Notes under the pieces: model-generated
Told to the model about the DNA's origin: nothing
The model's database searches: none
Seen by the model: the letters and a program-made list of their open reading frames with translations, nothing else
Part shown: positions 10,922-22,703 of the stretch, one piece after another
Layout: each line of letters begins with the position of its first letter
Position numbering within the stretch: the first letter of the stretch is position 1
Assembly: GCA_949317995.1 (NCBI GenBank)
Contig: OX439048.1
Coordinates: 22,635,495 to 22,699,494, forward strand
Source: Acholoe squamosa
Taxonomy: Eukaryota > Annelida > Polychaeta > Phyllodocida > Polynoidae
Direction: 5' to 3'
Length of the DNA: 64,000 nucleotides
Position numbers and translations under genes: made by a program

Positions 10922-13504
10922 ACTGTAGGTATGCTGATATTTTCTTAATAATAATAGATGTCATGGCAACAAAGGGTTTGTCGATTAGCGAGATAACTGA
11001 AATGGTGCGACTGCCAGGTATGGTTCTGGAATGTGGATATGGAAAGCATAATTGGTTGTATAGTTCTAGGTTACAGATACCTCCTACCCTCCATTGTCAA
11101 CTAATGAAGTCATTGCAGGATTGCATCAAGTCACAATTTCGAGTTCACATCCGTCTTCAAACCTTGGCATGAGTGCAAGGAGCATCCCACTGTGTTACTT
11201 TAGCTTCCATATGTCATCCAATGTTATTGCTTTTAATGCTGTTCATCAGTTTATTCACTGCCGTTTTCATCATTTCATGCAACTCAAATTGCTCTCACAT
11301 CCACATCCCAGAGCGCAGTGTTGTTGTTAAAGGATACAATAGGCAGAGGAGGGCCATAGTGAGATGGATATTGAAAGATAAGGAAGGTTTTATCTACCAA
11401 CAAGTTCTAGTGTGGTGTGTGTCAGATAGCCAGCTTCCTTTGTAAGTACAATGCTTCTATTGGGACAGTAGAAAGTGTTACCTCCTGCATTATATCAGTC
11501 TGGTTCTTATTACTCTTTCTTCCAGGATTAGGAAATTGTTCAAATATGTACATACGAGTGATGATACGAAGCGGTTACTGTTACGTATGAAGGTAATGTT
11601 TCCTGGCAAAATGTAGACAAGAAAATCCACCTAAACCAATCTGTTTTATTTTATGACTGTCACTAACATGAACTTTCAAAAAAGATTTGTTACGAAGTTG
11701 TTATCGATATCTGATGTAATGATAAGAGTCTTCACAAATCTATTTTGCTTATGTGAAAGTTGAAAGAAAAGCCCACACACACCCAGTAATTAAATATGCT
11801 AGTCGTTGTATGCTAAGAGATGAGAGGCAGCCAAACCAAAGTTATGTTCTATAGTTTTGTGTGACCAACTTGGAAAAACACACCTGAAGTAAGACCCATT
11901 TGGAGAAAAAAAAACAGTTATATATCTATATCCAGTTTTGACTTCTTTTTCAGACTACTCAATTTGAAATGAAAGACACAGAAAAAAAAATGTTTAATAA
12001 TCCTGTAAAAAAATTACATTTGCATTTTTCATGAAAGGAATTTTGTGGATGACTCTTCCATCGGATGATGTAACCATATCATATGACCAGTGATAACCAA
12101 TCATACACAATGTATCATACAGAACCAACTAGTAACATGCTTTCTATGGGATCAGTATTACCCCTGAAAGCAGTTGGTGAGATCTCAGACTCTGTGTACA
12201 GTCAGGTTAATAGGCTAAGGCATGTTTCTCATAACTCTTAGATACATACAGGGTGTGTTTCCTCAGTGCTGCCATTGTAGAGAATTTGTAAAAACTATGG
12301 AAACTCACCAAATGAAATAAGTTAGTTTGTTTTATTATGTTGCTTCTATACAGTCTTAATTCCTGTAGCATGTTCTGTGATGATCTCTAGTTGTGTGGCT
12401 AGTCTTTTTCAATTTTCTTTGAAGTTTGAGAGGTAAATGGTTTGATAAGGAGGAAGGAATATAGTAAAATAAGATAGCCAAGTTGACATCAACTCTTTTT
12501 GGGAACCATGTCTCAGCTGAGCCAGAAAAGGAATGCAGTCAAATTTCTCACCCTTTATGGATGGCATGGTGCTCCAAGGCTTCATGTTCGCTTGTCATCT
12601 TAATGCGCCCATACAGTACCAGCAAATAACTCGCGGGTACTGTATTGGTTTAAGAATGTATCAACACATGGATTTGATAGCACTGTATTTAGGCATCTTG
12701 CCTCGGATGGCATTGTGCTTCAAGGCATCATGCTGCCCTTAAAGGGATCCTCATCAAAGTACTAAAAAGGAATGTGTAAAGCTATTTTTTCTCCATACTA
12801 TTCTCATTGATTTCTCTCTGTAATTCTTGGGGAGCGGGTTAAAGTGGATATCATACAATAAACGCGCGTCTTGTTCTTCGACTGTTTACAAAAGGCAGCA
12901 ATGCACCTGTCGCTATGCAACCACTTTGTTTGTCCGCTAAGTGGACAAGTTGCCGCTAGGTGGCAGCAGTTGTGGCACAGGGACGCCGAGTCTAAGGGAG
13001 CCGGACACTCCATGTACCGCTGGGTCTCGTTCAGTCACTCTGAAGCGTCTTTTTGTCGCTATCTATAGTGTGATAGAAAATATGATGAACAATATGGGTT
13101 GTGTTGTAATGCGTTGTGTTTTTTTTTTCTTTCAATTATGTGATACACAAATGAATAATCAGCAATCTAGCGGACAGTGGAGATTTGGATGTGTTGCGAG
13201 CATACATACATGACCTTATGAAACTTATATATGTTAAGCCTATCGAGCGACCCTTCAGTCACCAACAGTTACATTGGTTAAGCTTCTGCTGTAGTGAGTA
13301 CTTACCTCACTAGGTGGTGTTTTGTTCTACTTAATTATAATTAGATAAAGAAGAGAGAAATGTGTTATATTTCTGATGAAAGTATAAGTTATTTCATCTA
13401 ATTCTAATGGTGCAAGTGACCAAAGTTAAAGATTCTCTCTAGATCCTATTTCGTTGTTTTCTTCCTATCTGCAGATACTGATTGGAGAATTCAAATGTAC
13501 CTAA
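10922..13504 (+). CDS. Putative small multi-exon gene, product unknown
   Basis: Four short open segments can be joined with matching phases: 10922-11017 (strong acceptor, donor CCAG|GTATGG), 11312-11441 (acceptor ACATCCCAG, donor GTAAGT), 11526-11592 (acceptor CTTTCTTCCAG, donor AAG|GTAATG) and 13475-13504 (acceptor CTATCTGCAG, stop TAA at 13502). The middle part reads VVVKGYNRQRRAIVRWILK and then IYQQVLVWCV, which looks like folded protein rather than random translation. Phase agrees at all three junctions, which has about a 1 in 27 chance by accident. No start codon is certain: an ATG lies at 10963, and more exons may lie upstream. I do not recognise the product. It could instead be a decayed gene or a chance assembly. 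Confidence 0.3.
11593..13474. other. Non-coding, possible intron
   Basis: AT-rich sequence with no convincing gene. Around 12560-12740 there are diverged copies of a GGCATxxTGCTxCAAGGCATCATG motif, followed by CCTTAAAGGGATCCTCATC. The latter resembles the TTAAAGGG(G) end of the large element that starts at 14633 and may be a relic of a related MITE. Confidence 0.35.
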
Positions 13505-13629
13505 TGTTTCCGATTGTATTTGAAGTCTGTTCTCTTGGCTTTGTTACAATGATAAATAATTGTAGACATTTTTTTCCTCCTAACATTGGTAACCCCTTTT
13601 CCCCCTCGCACAGCGACATTCAAATGGTA

Positions 13630-14072
13630 TGACCTTGATAACAAGGCTATCTTGACCTTGACACTTTAAAGGTATGACAATAAGCACCTGTGGCATGGAC
13701 GCGGGGAAAGATGAGAGTCGATCAGGCCAACTCTAAACAAGGCTCCATGCAAATTGACCTTGGCCACATGCAAGCTGGCCCATAGAAGCGGACACCATAC
13801 ATATCACATTTTCTTACAGTATTGATATTTTGGCACCAACTAGAGACCATGCTTCCCTCCTCTTCCTCAAGCCTTGAGATGACGAATGAACGAGAATAAT
13901 TCATGAGAACCTCTCCCACCCCGCGTCCCTCAATATATTTCAGACTTGATATACAATTTATGCTTTTAATCGTGACCCCCAATTCTTTGCACTTCATGTC
14001 GACAGGTCGCAGTGATGTTTTAATTGGGTTGACCTTGATGTGACCTCTATGCGCCCTCGGACCTTGACCTTA
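13630..14072. promoter_or_regulatory. Cluster of TGACCTTG nuclear-receptor-type half-sites
   Basis: TGACCTTGA or a close variant occurs at about 13630, 13653, 13755 and 14030. A TGACCT follows at 14041, and ACCTTGACCTT lies at 14061. The complement TCAAGGTCA is the extended half-site used by ERR and NR5A-type receptors. The density is notable, but no promoter or gene is tied to it, so regulatory function is only a possibility. Confidence 0.25.
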
Positions 14073-14636
14073 CATATGCTTTGTAGTTCAGACTGAAAAT
14101 TTACTCACTGCCATGGCTTGGTAGACGTTTCGCTGCTACAAGGGCCCCTGTCGCCTATCATAAAGCAAGCATGTATAGACATTGAATGACACTTAAATAA
14201 AAGGAGCTTCATCCGAGTTGCTGTTTTCTTCAGATTTGTGGGCAATATAACTTTTTCAGTAGTTATATATCTAAGGTTAAAATTTTTGAATATCACTGGT
14301 AAGTTGAACTGGAAAAGAGTTTCATGGAGATGGGCTGTCCACTCATTAAAAAGAATATGGATAAAACTTGTTTGTTCTGTACAAGTTACATCAGCTTTTA
14401 GGTAGCACTCCAAACTTTAAAAGTAAAATAAGCTGTAAGCCGCACCCGGTGCATGAAAATATATAGATTAGAACTGGTCTACAGTATGAACAGATTAGAA
14501 CTGTCATATAGTATGAACACCTGCTTTAAAGTTGCACCCTGAATTAAGGAAGTTTTTCTAAGCTGCAGAAGGCCTAGTCATGACTTATATGTGGGGTTTG
14601 TTGGTTTGTCTAGAAGGAGGACACAGACAACTTTAA

Positions 14637-14905
14637 AGGGATATACTCATCCTCAAAATCCAATGTTAAGGTCTAGGGACTCTATGAGGAGGAGAGGAGC
14701 TGGGAATGCAATGTTACATAATACCAGATGGCCTGGTGTGAGGGCTGACCAAGACTCCACCCTGGAGTAGTGTCAGTCTCCAAGCACCCTTCCCCAACAC
14801 TCCTTATGTATTAGAAGCACAGTATATATGGTTTGAGAGTGTTTTGTATACAAACAAAAAGTGGGAGGGGCAGGAAATCCACAGGTTTAGTATTTTCTAA
14901 CTATT
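14637..14905 (+). repeat. Left terminal inverted repeat of the TTAA element
   Basis: It pairs with the complement of 35155-35423 along its whole length with scattered substitutions and small indels, at roughly 85% identity by eye. Shared landmarks are CTGGGAATGCAATGTT, CTTATGTATTAGAAGCAC, and TGTATACAAACAAAAAGT followed by GGGAGGGGCAGG. Confidence 0.9.
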
Positions 14906-14959
14906 CTGTAAAGAAGATAATGGCAAAGTAGAGGTACACATTACTGTATTTCAATTAGT

Positions 14960-17325
14960 CCCCTGCTACCCATCTGCACGTACTGACGACCCCTTTCATT
15001 CCACCTGCCTATTGCCCTATATGCCTCTCCCTCTTCTGCCTTTCCTCCTTTTCCACCCATCCTCACCTACCAATCCCTTATATTTATCTCTCTCCTACCT
15101 ACATCTTGAATCTGTCCCTTGAATTCCCTATCCCTTTCAATACCTATCTTTCTTCTCCACTACCTTTCCTTCCAATGCATGCTCTGCCTGTGTATCTATC
15201 CGCCTATCTCTCACGTTCTTCTACCTATCCCCTGATAATTATCTTGCTGTCCCTGATGCACATTTTTTCTTTTCTTTTTTTAGTATCTAAGGCTTCATAC
15301 AGGCATACTTTGTCAGTTTTTCGCTAGATATAAGAAAGGATCATTTCGGTCATGAGAAACTGTTGGGAAAAATATGTGTATAAAATTCGAATAAATATTT
15401 TGAAATAAAATCTTTGAAAAAATTGTCATAAAAATTTCGGAAAAAATTGAGAAAAATTCTGAGGTCAACCCCTTTGTTCAGCTGACGGGAAACCTTTTTC
15501 CTTTTGCCTAAACCTTGTATCTGTCCCTCCCTTGCCTACCTCCTGCCTGTCCCTTTACCTGCCTGTCCCTCTCAACCTCCCAAGATAGTTCTCCTACCCC
15601 ACTCCCCTACCTACCTCTTGAATCCATCCCATGTATCTGTCCCTTGAGTTGCCTATCCCTTTCAATACCCATCTTTCCTTTCCACTCTACCTAGCCTGCC
15701 ATGGGTTACTCTGCCTGTTTATCCATCCACCTATCACTCTTCTACCTATCCCCTGCCAATCCTACCCCTGACCTATCCCTCATTCACCTATCACTTCTAC
15801 CCATCACACTCATTCCTATCCCCTGCTTGTCGGGCTTCCCTAGCCCACTTAAAAGGGTCTATATCTCCTCTTTTCTATCCCCTCAGATGTGTGTGGTGCA
15901 CATATGCACGTGCACTGACACATTCTCAGTGAAATTGTGTAATGTCGTTCTTGCCATGAATATGACAGCTGTTGAAATGGCATTAAACATCTATTACTCA
16001 CTCACTCACTCATTCCCTGCTTGTCCCTTCACCTACCAACTGTAGTCTACCTATCCCTCTCAATGCATACCCCTCCTCCAGTCTCTACCTATCCCTTACT
16101 CTCTGGCTCTCAACCTGTCTACCTATCCCTCTCCTACCTATCCCCTGTCAATCCGTCCTCTCCCTACCCCTGACTGACCTATCCCCCATTTGCCTATCCC
16201 TCATCTAACTATCCTTGTATCTGTCCCTCCACTGTCTACCTCCTGCAGGTCCCTTTACCTACCTTTCCTTCTCAATGCCTACCTCTCTCCCCCTACCTAT
16301 CCCTCCCATGTTATATTTCTGCCTATCCAATGAATACAGTCCTCTGCTCCATTCTCTACCTATCTCTTTCGAGCTTACTTTCTGCCTATCCCCCTAGATA
16401 TGCCTCTCCCTCTTCTACCTTTCTCCCATTCTTACCCTCCCCCAGCCCATCCCCACCCTATCCCTCATCTACCCATCCATTATACCAATCATTCCTCTAC
16501 CTACCTCTTGAACCATCCCCTGTCCCTTGAACTACCTATCTTTCCTCTCCACTGAACCTATCCTTCCAATGCTTGCTCTGTCTGCTTATCTATCTGCCTA
16601 TCCCTCTTCTTCTACCCATCCCCTGACAATCCTTCCTCTGGCTACTCCCGACCTATCCCTCATTTACCTATCCCTCTTCTACATATCCCTTGTATATATT
16701 TGTGCCCATCCCCTGCCTACCTCCTACCTGCCCTTTTACCTACCTCTCCCTCTCAAAACCTACTTCTCTCCACTCTCCCTATCCCTCACAATAGAACTAT
16801 CTGCCTATTCCTATCTATACCTGTCCCTGTTCTACCCATCCCCCTACCCACCACTCCCCGACCTGACCCTTCACCTGACTATCCCTCTCAATCTTTACAC
16901 CCATCTTCCTATCTGTCCCATCTCTGACTTCCTCTGTTCTACATATTCTCTCACCCATCTCTCCCTTATCTACCCCCTGTCTGTCCCATTATCCACCTAT
17001 CCATTTTAAATTCTTACCCCTTCACTATACTCTATCACTCCCATGCTTCTTCTCTGACAGTCCATCCATCTGCCTATCCCTCTCCAAATTCTGTCTATGC
17101 CCCTTCTATATCCTCCCCTGCCCCTTCACCTATGTATCCCTCTCTATAGGCCTACCTCTCCCTCTTCTACCTACCCTCCTCCCCATCCCCTTTCTCTTCT
17201 ACCAATCCTTCCCAATCCCTATTGTATCTCTATTTGGCACCCTCTATTCCCTACCTATCCCTCCCATGCTTACCCTCTCCCTATTCACCTGTGGTCGAAA
17301 GTCATAGAAACAGAGCATATCCTAT
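14960..17325 (+). repeat. Degenerate CT-rich satellite arm (left)
   Basis: This is a long run of variations on CTACCTATCCCTC and CCTGCCTATCCC with no fixed period. It is broken near 15270-15500 by a non-repetitive AT-rich stretch and near 15885-16000 by a segment ending ATGGCATTAAACATC, which looks like a small inserted repeat tail. Long open frames rich in Leu, Pro, Ser, Thr and Tyr come from the strand bias of the repeat and are not genes. Confidence 0.9.
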
Positions 17326-17390
17326 TTTTGGCACTTCCGTCAGCCCCTGTTCTTAGATTTTTTATTTTTCCTTGTGTTTTTTTTTGCTTA

Positions 17391-17747
17391 TGTAATGGTT
17401 CGGAGTAAGGTCTCGACTAGTTCGAAGTGAAAACCAGACAAGGTATCTCGGGTTAGTGCAACCGGCACGTATTTATTACGGTATATGTTTTACATCCACC
17501 TCGAAGTGTACTGCTTAGCTATGTGCAAGCTCAGGTAAAGGTGGTCCGACTCCGTTGGCAGGCAGAGTCAGACTAACGCCTTCCCCGGCCCCAGGTAGGG
17601 GCTGGAGCGAGGCGAACAGTGCTGCCATCACCCCGCAGAGACCAGTGGACGAGGAGACCTCTAGTGACTACCGGTGATGGGCCCACCGCTCGAAACGCCC
17701 TCTCGAGGGAGACGCTCACACTATATCACGATCTACGAGCCCCTACA
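17391..17747 (-). repeat. Gypsy-1 3' LTR
   Basis: 357 bp with TG...CA ends on the + strand (TGTAATGGTT to CCCTACA). Preceded by the target duplication CTTA. The inner side has a purine run on the - strand (GGTGGGGGTAG), a candidate polypurine tract at about 17749-17758. Confidence 0.93.
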
Positions 17748-18721
17748 CTACCCCCACCAGAATAAGGAAAGGGGTGTGCAAAAAAAAATAACATAGTTTA
17801 ACAGAGTAACACTTCGTTATTCTAAAGAAATTAGGGCTCGAAGTAATAAACGAGAGTTCGAAGTAGAACGTGATATGTTATTTGTGTGAAGTCTTAATAA
17901 TAGGAGTCGACCACATATAAATATTTTAAGTAAAGTAAACATACATATACACTATGGAATAGGATTAAAGAGAGATAGGTCGAAACAAGTTCGGAAGAAC
18001 ATGTTCGAGACCGTACATAGAGTATTTAAATGTATGTTGAATAACGATATACCATGTGTGTAATTATATGTGATACTAAGTTGCATGACCCGAAAAGAAA
18101 ATTTTTGCTGTTCACATATGAACACTATATACTAGTTTTTTTTTTACACAGTTTACAATAACTGTGGGTTTTTATAACTATAAGAATATACATATATATC
18201 TCTATACCACTACTATCCTCGAAATATGAACACAATTGGTGTGTACCTGAGAATTATTAAATGGCATTACGGTAACAGATCTTGTAGGTTTATAGTACCA
18301 ATTATTTTGTTCTACTGTTCACAAATTGACATATTTTATGAGCTCGAAGTTAGATTATTATAACAGAAACAATATTTCTATGCGTAGGGTAAGAGGACTA
18401 GTGGTTAATTAAATTATATATAGTATGGTTCTAAAGCAGCCCACCGGCGCAGTGGGTCTGCTGTACAATAATAATTAACTTCGGGGTGTCTTCGGGGTCG
18501 TTCACTGCTTGTCTGCAGATCCATTCGGCGAATGATGGACTTGGCGGTGGCAAGCCGCGTCGCTGTGTGGTGTGCCCTGATCAAGATGGGAAGATGTAGA
18601 TACGTCCATTGGGTTCCGTGGGTCTGCATCCGTCCGGGCATCCATCGGGTTCGGGGCACAGTCTCGGTGTTCGAGGATCCCATAAGGTAGGGTCATCAAC
18701 TGTATTTGCCTACATCGAGTG
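17748..18721 (-). other. Gypsy-1 3' non-coding region
   Basis: About 970 bp between the end of the extra ORF and the 3' LTR. It is AT-rich and unlike the GC-rich coding parts of the element. The short frame at 18414-18683 has no recognisable content. Confidence 0.6.
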
Positions 18722-21700
18722 TTACAAGTCTGTCTCCATCACCGTTTCCCCAGAATGGGTTTCCTGATCGGAGTCCAAACTGATCAGGTTATGGACCACT
18801 GGTGTTTGGGCAGGGTTTGTGGCTACCGTGGCTGCTTCGGGGGTAGAGGCTGGCACGTCGGTTTGTCTAGTTGGGGTGACAATTGGGGCAGCAGTGGCGC
18901 CTTCAGACTCCCTCCTGGGTCCGGTTGGGGGCGCGCCAGCACTGGCGGAGGCTCTCGGGGTGGGCATGCTAGTGAATCCGAAGGATTCAATGTCTGCCTC
19001 GAGTTGTCTATTCTCCTGCAACTTGGCCTGGAGCTTTTCGAAGGCACTCTCGGCAGTGCCATCCCAGTCTTTCGTGAAGCACCCGAACACTGCCATGAAT
19101 CGAACGTCCTGATGGTCGTACTGGCTTCTCAGCTCCTGAAGCTGCGACTCATACTTCAGCTTCATGGCCTTGGCCGCGTTTTCTCGTTGAAGCGAGGCTC
19201 GAAGCTGGTCTCTCGCTTGTCCCTGCATGTCTTGTGAGATTCGGGTGATTTCTCGCCGTTGAATCTCATGCAGACATTCAAAAACGCCTTCGGTGACACC
19301 TCAAAGGTAGCCGGTGGCCTGGCTGATATGTCGTTCCTGCCACGCCTGGAAGACGTCGGCCTGAATATCACAGGTTTCCTGTGTCCGGTTTCTGATGTAG
19401 TCATCGGGGTCCTCCAGCTCGAAGTTAGATTTCACTAATTGTAACACATTGGTGGTCTTCATGTTTTGTGCTGGAGGAGTCGGCACGGGAGTCGTGCGAG
19501 TATCAGAACCGCTCTCATAGGCGGAGCTCGAAGTGGCAGTGGCGCTCGGGGATGGGGTAGCGGTGTTGGTTCGTCGAGACGACCCAACTACAGCTCCACT
19601 CTCATCTATGGTCAGGCCTCGGCCCCTACCAACCTCGGGGAGAGGTTGACTGGGGTCTTTCAAGACGAGTTCACGTCCGGGTCGTTTCGGGTCCACGGGT
19701 CGGACCCGCCCTCGAGAAGAGGCGGTAGCAGGAGCAGCAGGGGGACCCATTGACTTTGGTTTCCCTGAAGGTAATAGGGTTTGGGACTCGGGGCCTGGTG
19801 TCTGGGTTTCAGACAGAGTGGGGAACTCGTCTGGTTCGGCCGACTGGGCCTTGAGTCTGGCGAGCAAGGCGTCCTCCTCTGGCGTGCCTTGGTACCGAAT
19901 GGCAGATTCGGTGTGGCCTGCAAACCAGTCAGAATGCGAGAGGGTGTTCCGTCCCTCAAACCAGGTCTGGTGGTTACCTGTCGAGGTCCCTGCTACAGGT
20001 CGATAGGCGCTCGAGCTCATGGGCGAGACGTGCTCAAGGCTCGAGGGGTCTCGGGATGTAGCACCCGCGATCGTGCTAGGATCTGGGGACCTCTTCTTAT
20101 GTTCAGGAGCTGGGGCTGGAGACTGTGACTCCGACCTTGGCCGTTTGGCGTCCCGTCGGGGGTCGCCACCAGGGTGTGGTCGGGGTCTTCCATGACGGTC
20201 GACCGCGTCGGGATCTCTCCTCTGGACTTTGACACGCCAGTGCATTTCGGCAGACATATCAAATCTGTGGGAACGCACGTTCTTGAGGAAGTAGGCGTCC
20301 TGCTTCCCCTCGACCGTGTGGCACAGGTGGTCAGTCCTCATGGTGATGGTCAATCTCTCCTCGGAGGTCATCTGGTCCCACTTCGACATAAGTCGTTCGT
20401 GGAGTTTCAGGGCCTTCAGTCGAGCGTCGCTGGCTTTGAGACCATGGACCTGAGCCAAGTGCTTGGCCATGCGTCCCCGCCTCGTGGTTCTCAGCCCTTG
20501 GCATTTCTTGTTCTCGTTCTTTTCATTGGAACATCGGTACACGGGCCCGTGGTGCATGTGATGCTCCACGAGGTGTCTGAAGAACGAGTCTTAGACTTAG
20601 GCGTCTTACTTGTGTCTCCGAGCGAGGCTACCCACACGCGATAGAATTTCGCGGGGCCAGAGTCCTTCTTTAGGATTTTCATCCATTCCTCGTCATCACT
20701 ATCGCCATCGCGGTTAGTGGCGGGAGGAATCGAATAACTGTCAGTGTGACGCTGACAGTCCATGAAGCACTTCGGGGTATAATCCGGGAAACTGGTTCGG
20801 GCGTTAACCCACTTGTTCAAGCAGGTCTCGTCAGGGGCGTCCCCCAGGGGCTCTTCCAACGAATCGATGTTTTCCAGCAGGTGCCGGCTCATTTCGGCGA
20901 CCTGCCGGTCACGGTCTCCGTTACCCTCTTCCTGGATCTCTTCCTCCTCTGCCGAGGTGCTAGTGACGGGCTCCGGGGCCAGAGGGGTCGTTCTTCAAGA
21001 GGGTCTCGTCCGGGTAGATCTCGAGGGGGATGGGGCGTCATCCTCCCTTGTGGTCTTTCCACTTCGGGTTCGACTCCGCGAGCTTCGAGACGAAGTCGAG
21101 GCTGCGGAGTCGTTGCTCTCTTCTGCTTTCTCCTCCACCACCTTTTTCTTACGGCGGCTCGATTTGGGCTTAGCCTCGGGCTTGTCCGTGGATTCCTTCT
21201 TGGCTTTCTCCACGTCCTTCTTTAGCTTCGACTTGCGCTTCATCAAGTCTTTGTGCTCGCGTTCAATGGCCTCTTGATGGGCATCAAGCTCCTCGAGGCT
21301 CATTTCCTTGGCGGTGTTTACCTTGGTGGAGTAGCTAGCTCCACCCTCAAGGCTCGAGGCAGCTTCGGGGATCTTGCTGGCCACGTCTCCGTCGCGAGCG
21401 GTCTCGTTGGCCATTCTCTGCTCTTCTATCTCGAGCTCGGGGTCCGCCAACAAAGCGTATTCTTCCTCACGAACAGGGGAGTTCTTCTGGGAATCGGACA
21501 TGAACGCGTAGGTGCGTTCTCGGGGTGGTCCTTGTGGGAGGAGGACTTCGCGGGAGTGAATGCTGGGAAGGCGTTCCTCGAATCCAATTAGGCCATACAG
21601 CAGGGGGTACGCTGTCTGTGACCTAATTCGGTCGTCTTCGCAGATGGCGTCAACAACGGCAACTAGGCCATCGCTGATGCACATCGCTTCGGCGAGTCCG

Positions 21701-22165
21701 AAATAGTTTTCGAACCAGATGTCGAAGACGTCAATGACTCCGGTGTCGGTGCATCCACGGCAGATTCTCTTTTGTAGATCATAGGGTATCAGCCGTGGAG
21801 GTTCGCCTTTAAGGCCCAGGTATTTCGGTGGGCAGTACCGATTCTTGCCTGTGGCCGTCCGGATGAATCCTTTGGTCACGTTCACGTATCCAACAGCTGG
21901 TGGTCGGTCAGTGAAAGTCACGGGGACTTCGATGATGACTGAAGGCGTGGTTCGTACTCGGGTGTGGGGTTCTCGGGACAATAAGTTCTGCACCTCTTGG
22001 GATGCTCAGGGTGTCAGGAGTCGTTTCGGGGATGGATGACTCCATTTCAGTGGTGTCCATTAGTTCTACTACTGGACTTCGGGGTGCCTCGTCTTGGGCT
22101 CGAAGTGGAGTCGGGTGTCCGTCGGGGTTGGCCGTTACGGTCCCCATCACCTCCGACTGAGCCAT
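18722..22165 (-). pseudogene. Gypsy-1 accessory ORF (env position), unknown product, broken
   Basis: A reading frame of about 1,140 codons occupies the position between pol and the 3' LTR. It opens with ATG at 22165 and is now broken by frameshifts near 21950-22000 and 20500-20590, and by in-frame TGA codons at 20995-20997 and 19301-19303. Open blocks are 22165-21908, 21993-20995, 20994-20491, 20569-19304 and 19300-18722. The N-terminal third is mixed and possibly globular. Then come a Lys/Glu coiled-coil-like stretch, an Arg/Ser-rich basic tract (SSRSSRSRTRS), a Cys/His cluster (C-x9-C-x14-H-x4-H, near 20460-20535), a long Pro/Ser-rich linker and a final coiled-coil-like segment. I see no signal peptide, membrane segment or furin-like site, so an envelope protein is unlikely. 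I do not recognise the family. A nuclear or nucleic-acid-binding role is conceivable from the basic and Cys/His parts. Confidence 0.6.
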
Positions 22166-22703
22166 ATTTCGGGCTCAGACGGCTCAGGGGGTTGTTCTCC
22201 TTCGTTCAAGGAACAGAAGGAGTCAATGGCAGTCGGAAAGAAAGAACTTTGTCACTATAAGTGGCAGAGAAACAGCGGCACGTCTTACCTTGGTAAGACG
22301 GTTTACGTGCTGTGAGCGATATTAGGGGCACAACAAGTGATGCGGAACCATTGCGCATGCGCCACTGCACTGCGCCGCTCCAACATTTCGCTCTCTAGCG
22401 CCCCCCTTCCCGCTCGTGGCAGGCGTCCGTACTACCCCGGGTAACCAGGGATCGGGGTTGGTTTTCTCCATAGGCCGTCAGTGGACTTACCCCCTCCACT
22501 ACTCATATCGACAGGAGTTCGGCAGAATAACATGTAGCATCATGCGTACACATCAGCCAAGCTGTCTGCCACCCACAGGAACCATGAGTAGGGTGGTAAT
22601 GTCCGGCGTGGTCGTATTTCGAATCGTAATCGAGGTATCTCAACCTCCAAACACATAACAAGACACATAAACAGGACGATACACTCGTTGTGATTTCGGA
22701 ACA
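22166..22703 (-). other. Gypsy-1 spacer between pol and accessory ORF
   Basis: About 540 bp without a convincing frame. If the accessory ORF is expressed from a spliced or internal transcript, its acceptor or promoter would lie here or upstream, but I cannot identify one. Confidence 0.4.

Noticed and set aside
12804..13213. Overlapping short frames on both strands near 13 kb
   Set aside because: No splice-phase support, no motif, and mutually antisense.
15701..17009. Long Leu/Pro/Ser/Tyr-rich frames on the + strand
   Set aside because: Translations of the CT-rich satellite; composition and repetition explain the lack of stops.
18719..21277. Several + strand frames of 90-170 codons
   Set aside because: They lie antisense to the Gypsy-1 accessory ORF, are GC-driven shadows, and carry no recognisable motif.
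18722..22165. Envelope glycoprotein interpretation of the Gypsy-1 extra ORF
   Set aside because: No signal peptide, hydrophobic anchor, fusion peptide or cleavage site is visible; the composition is hydrophilic and basic.
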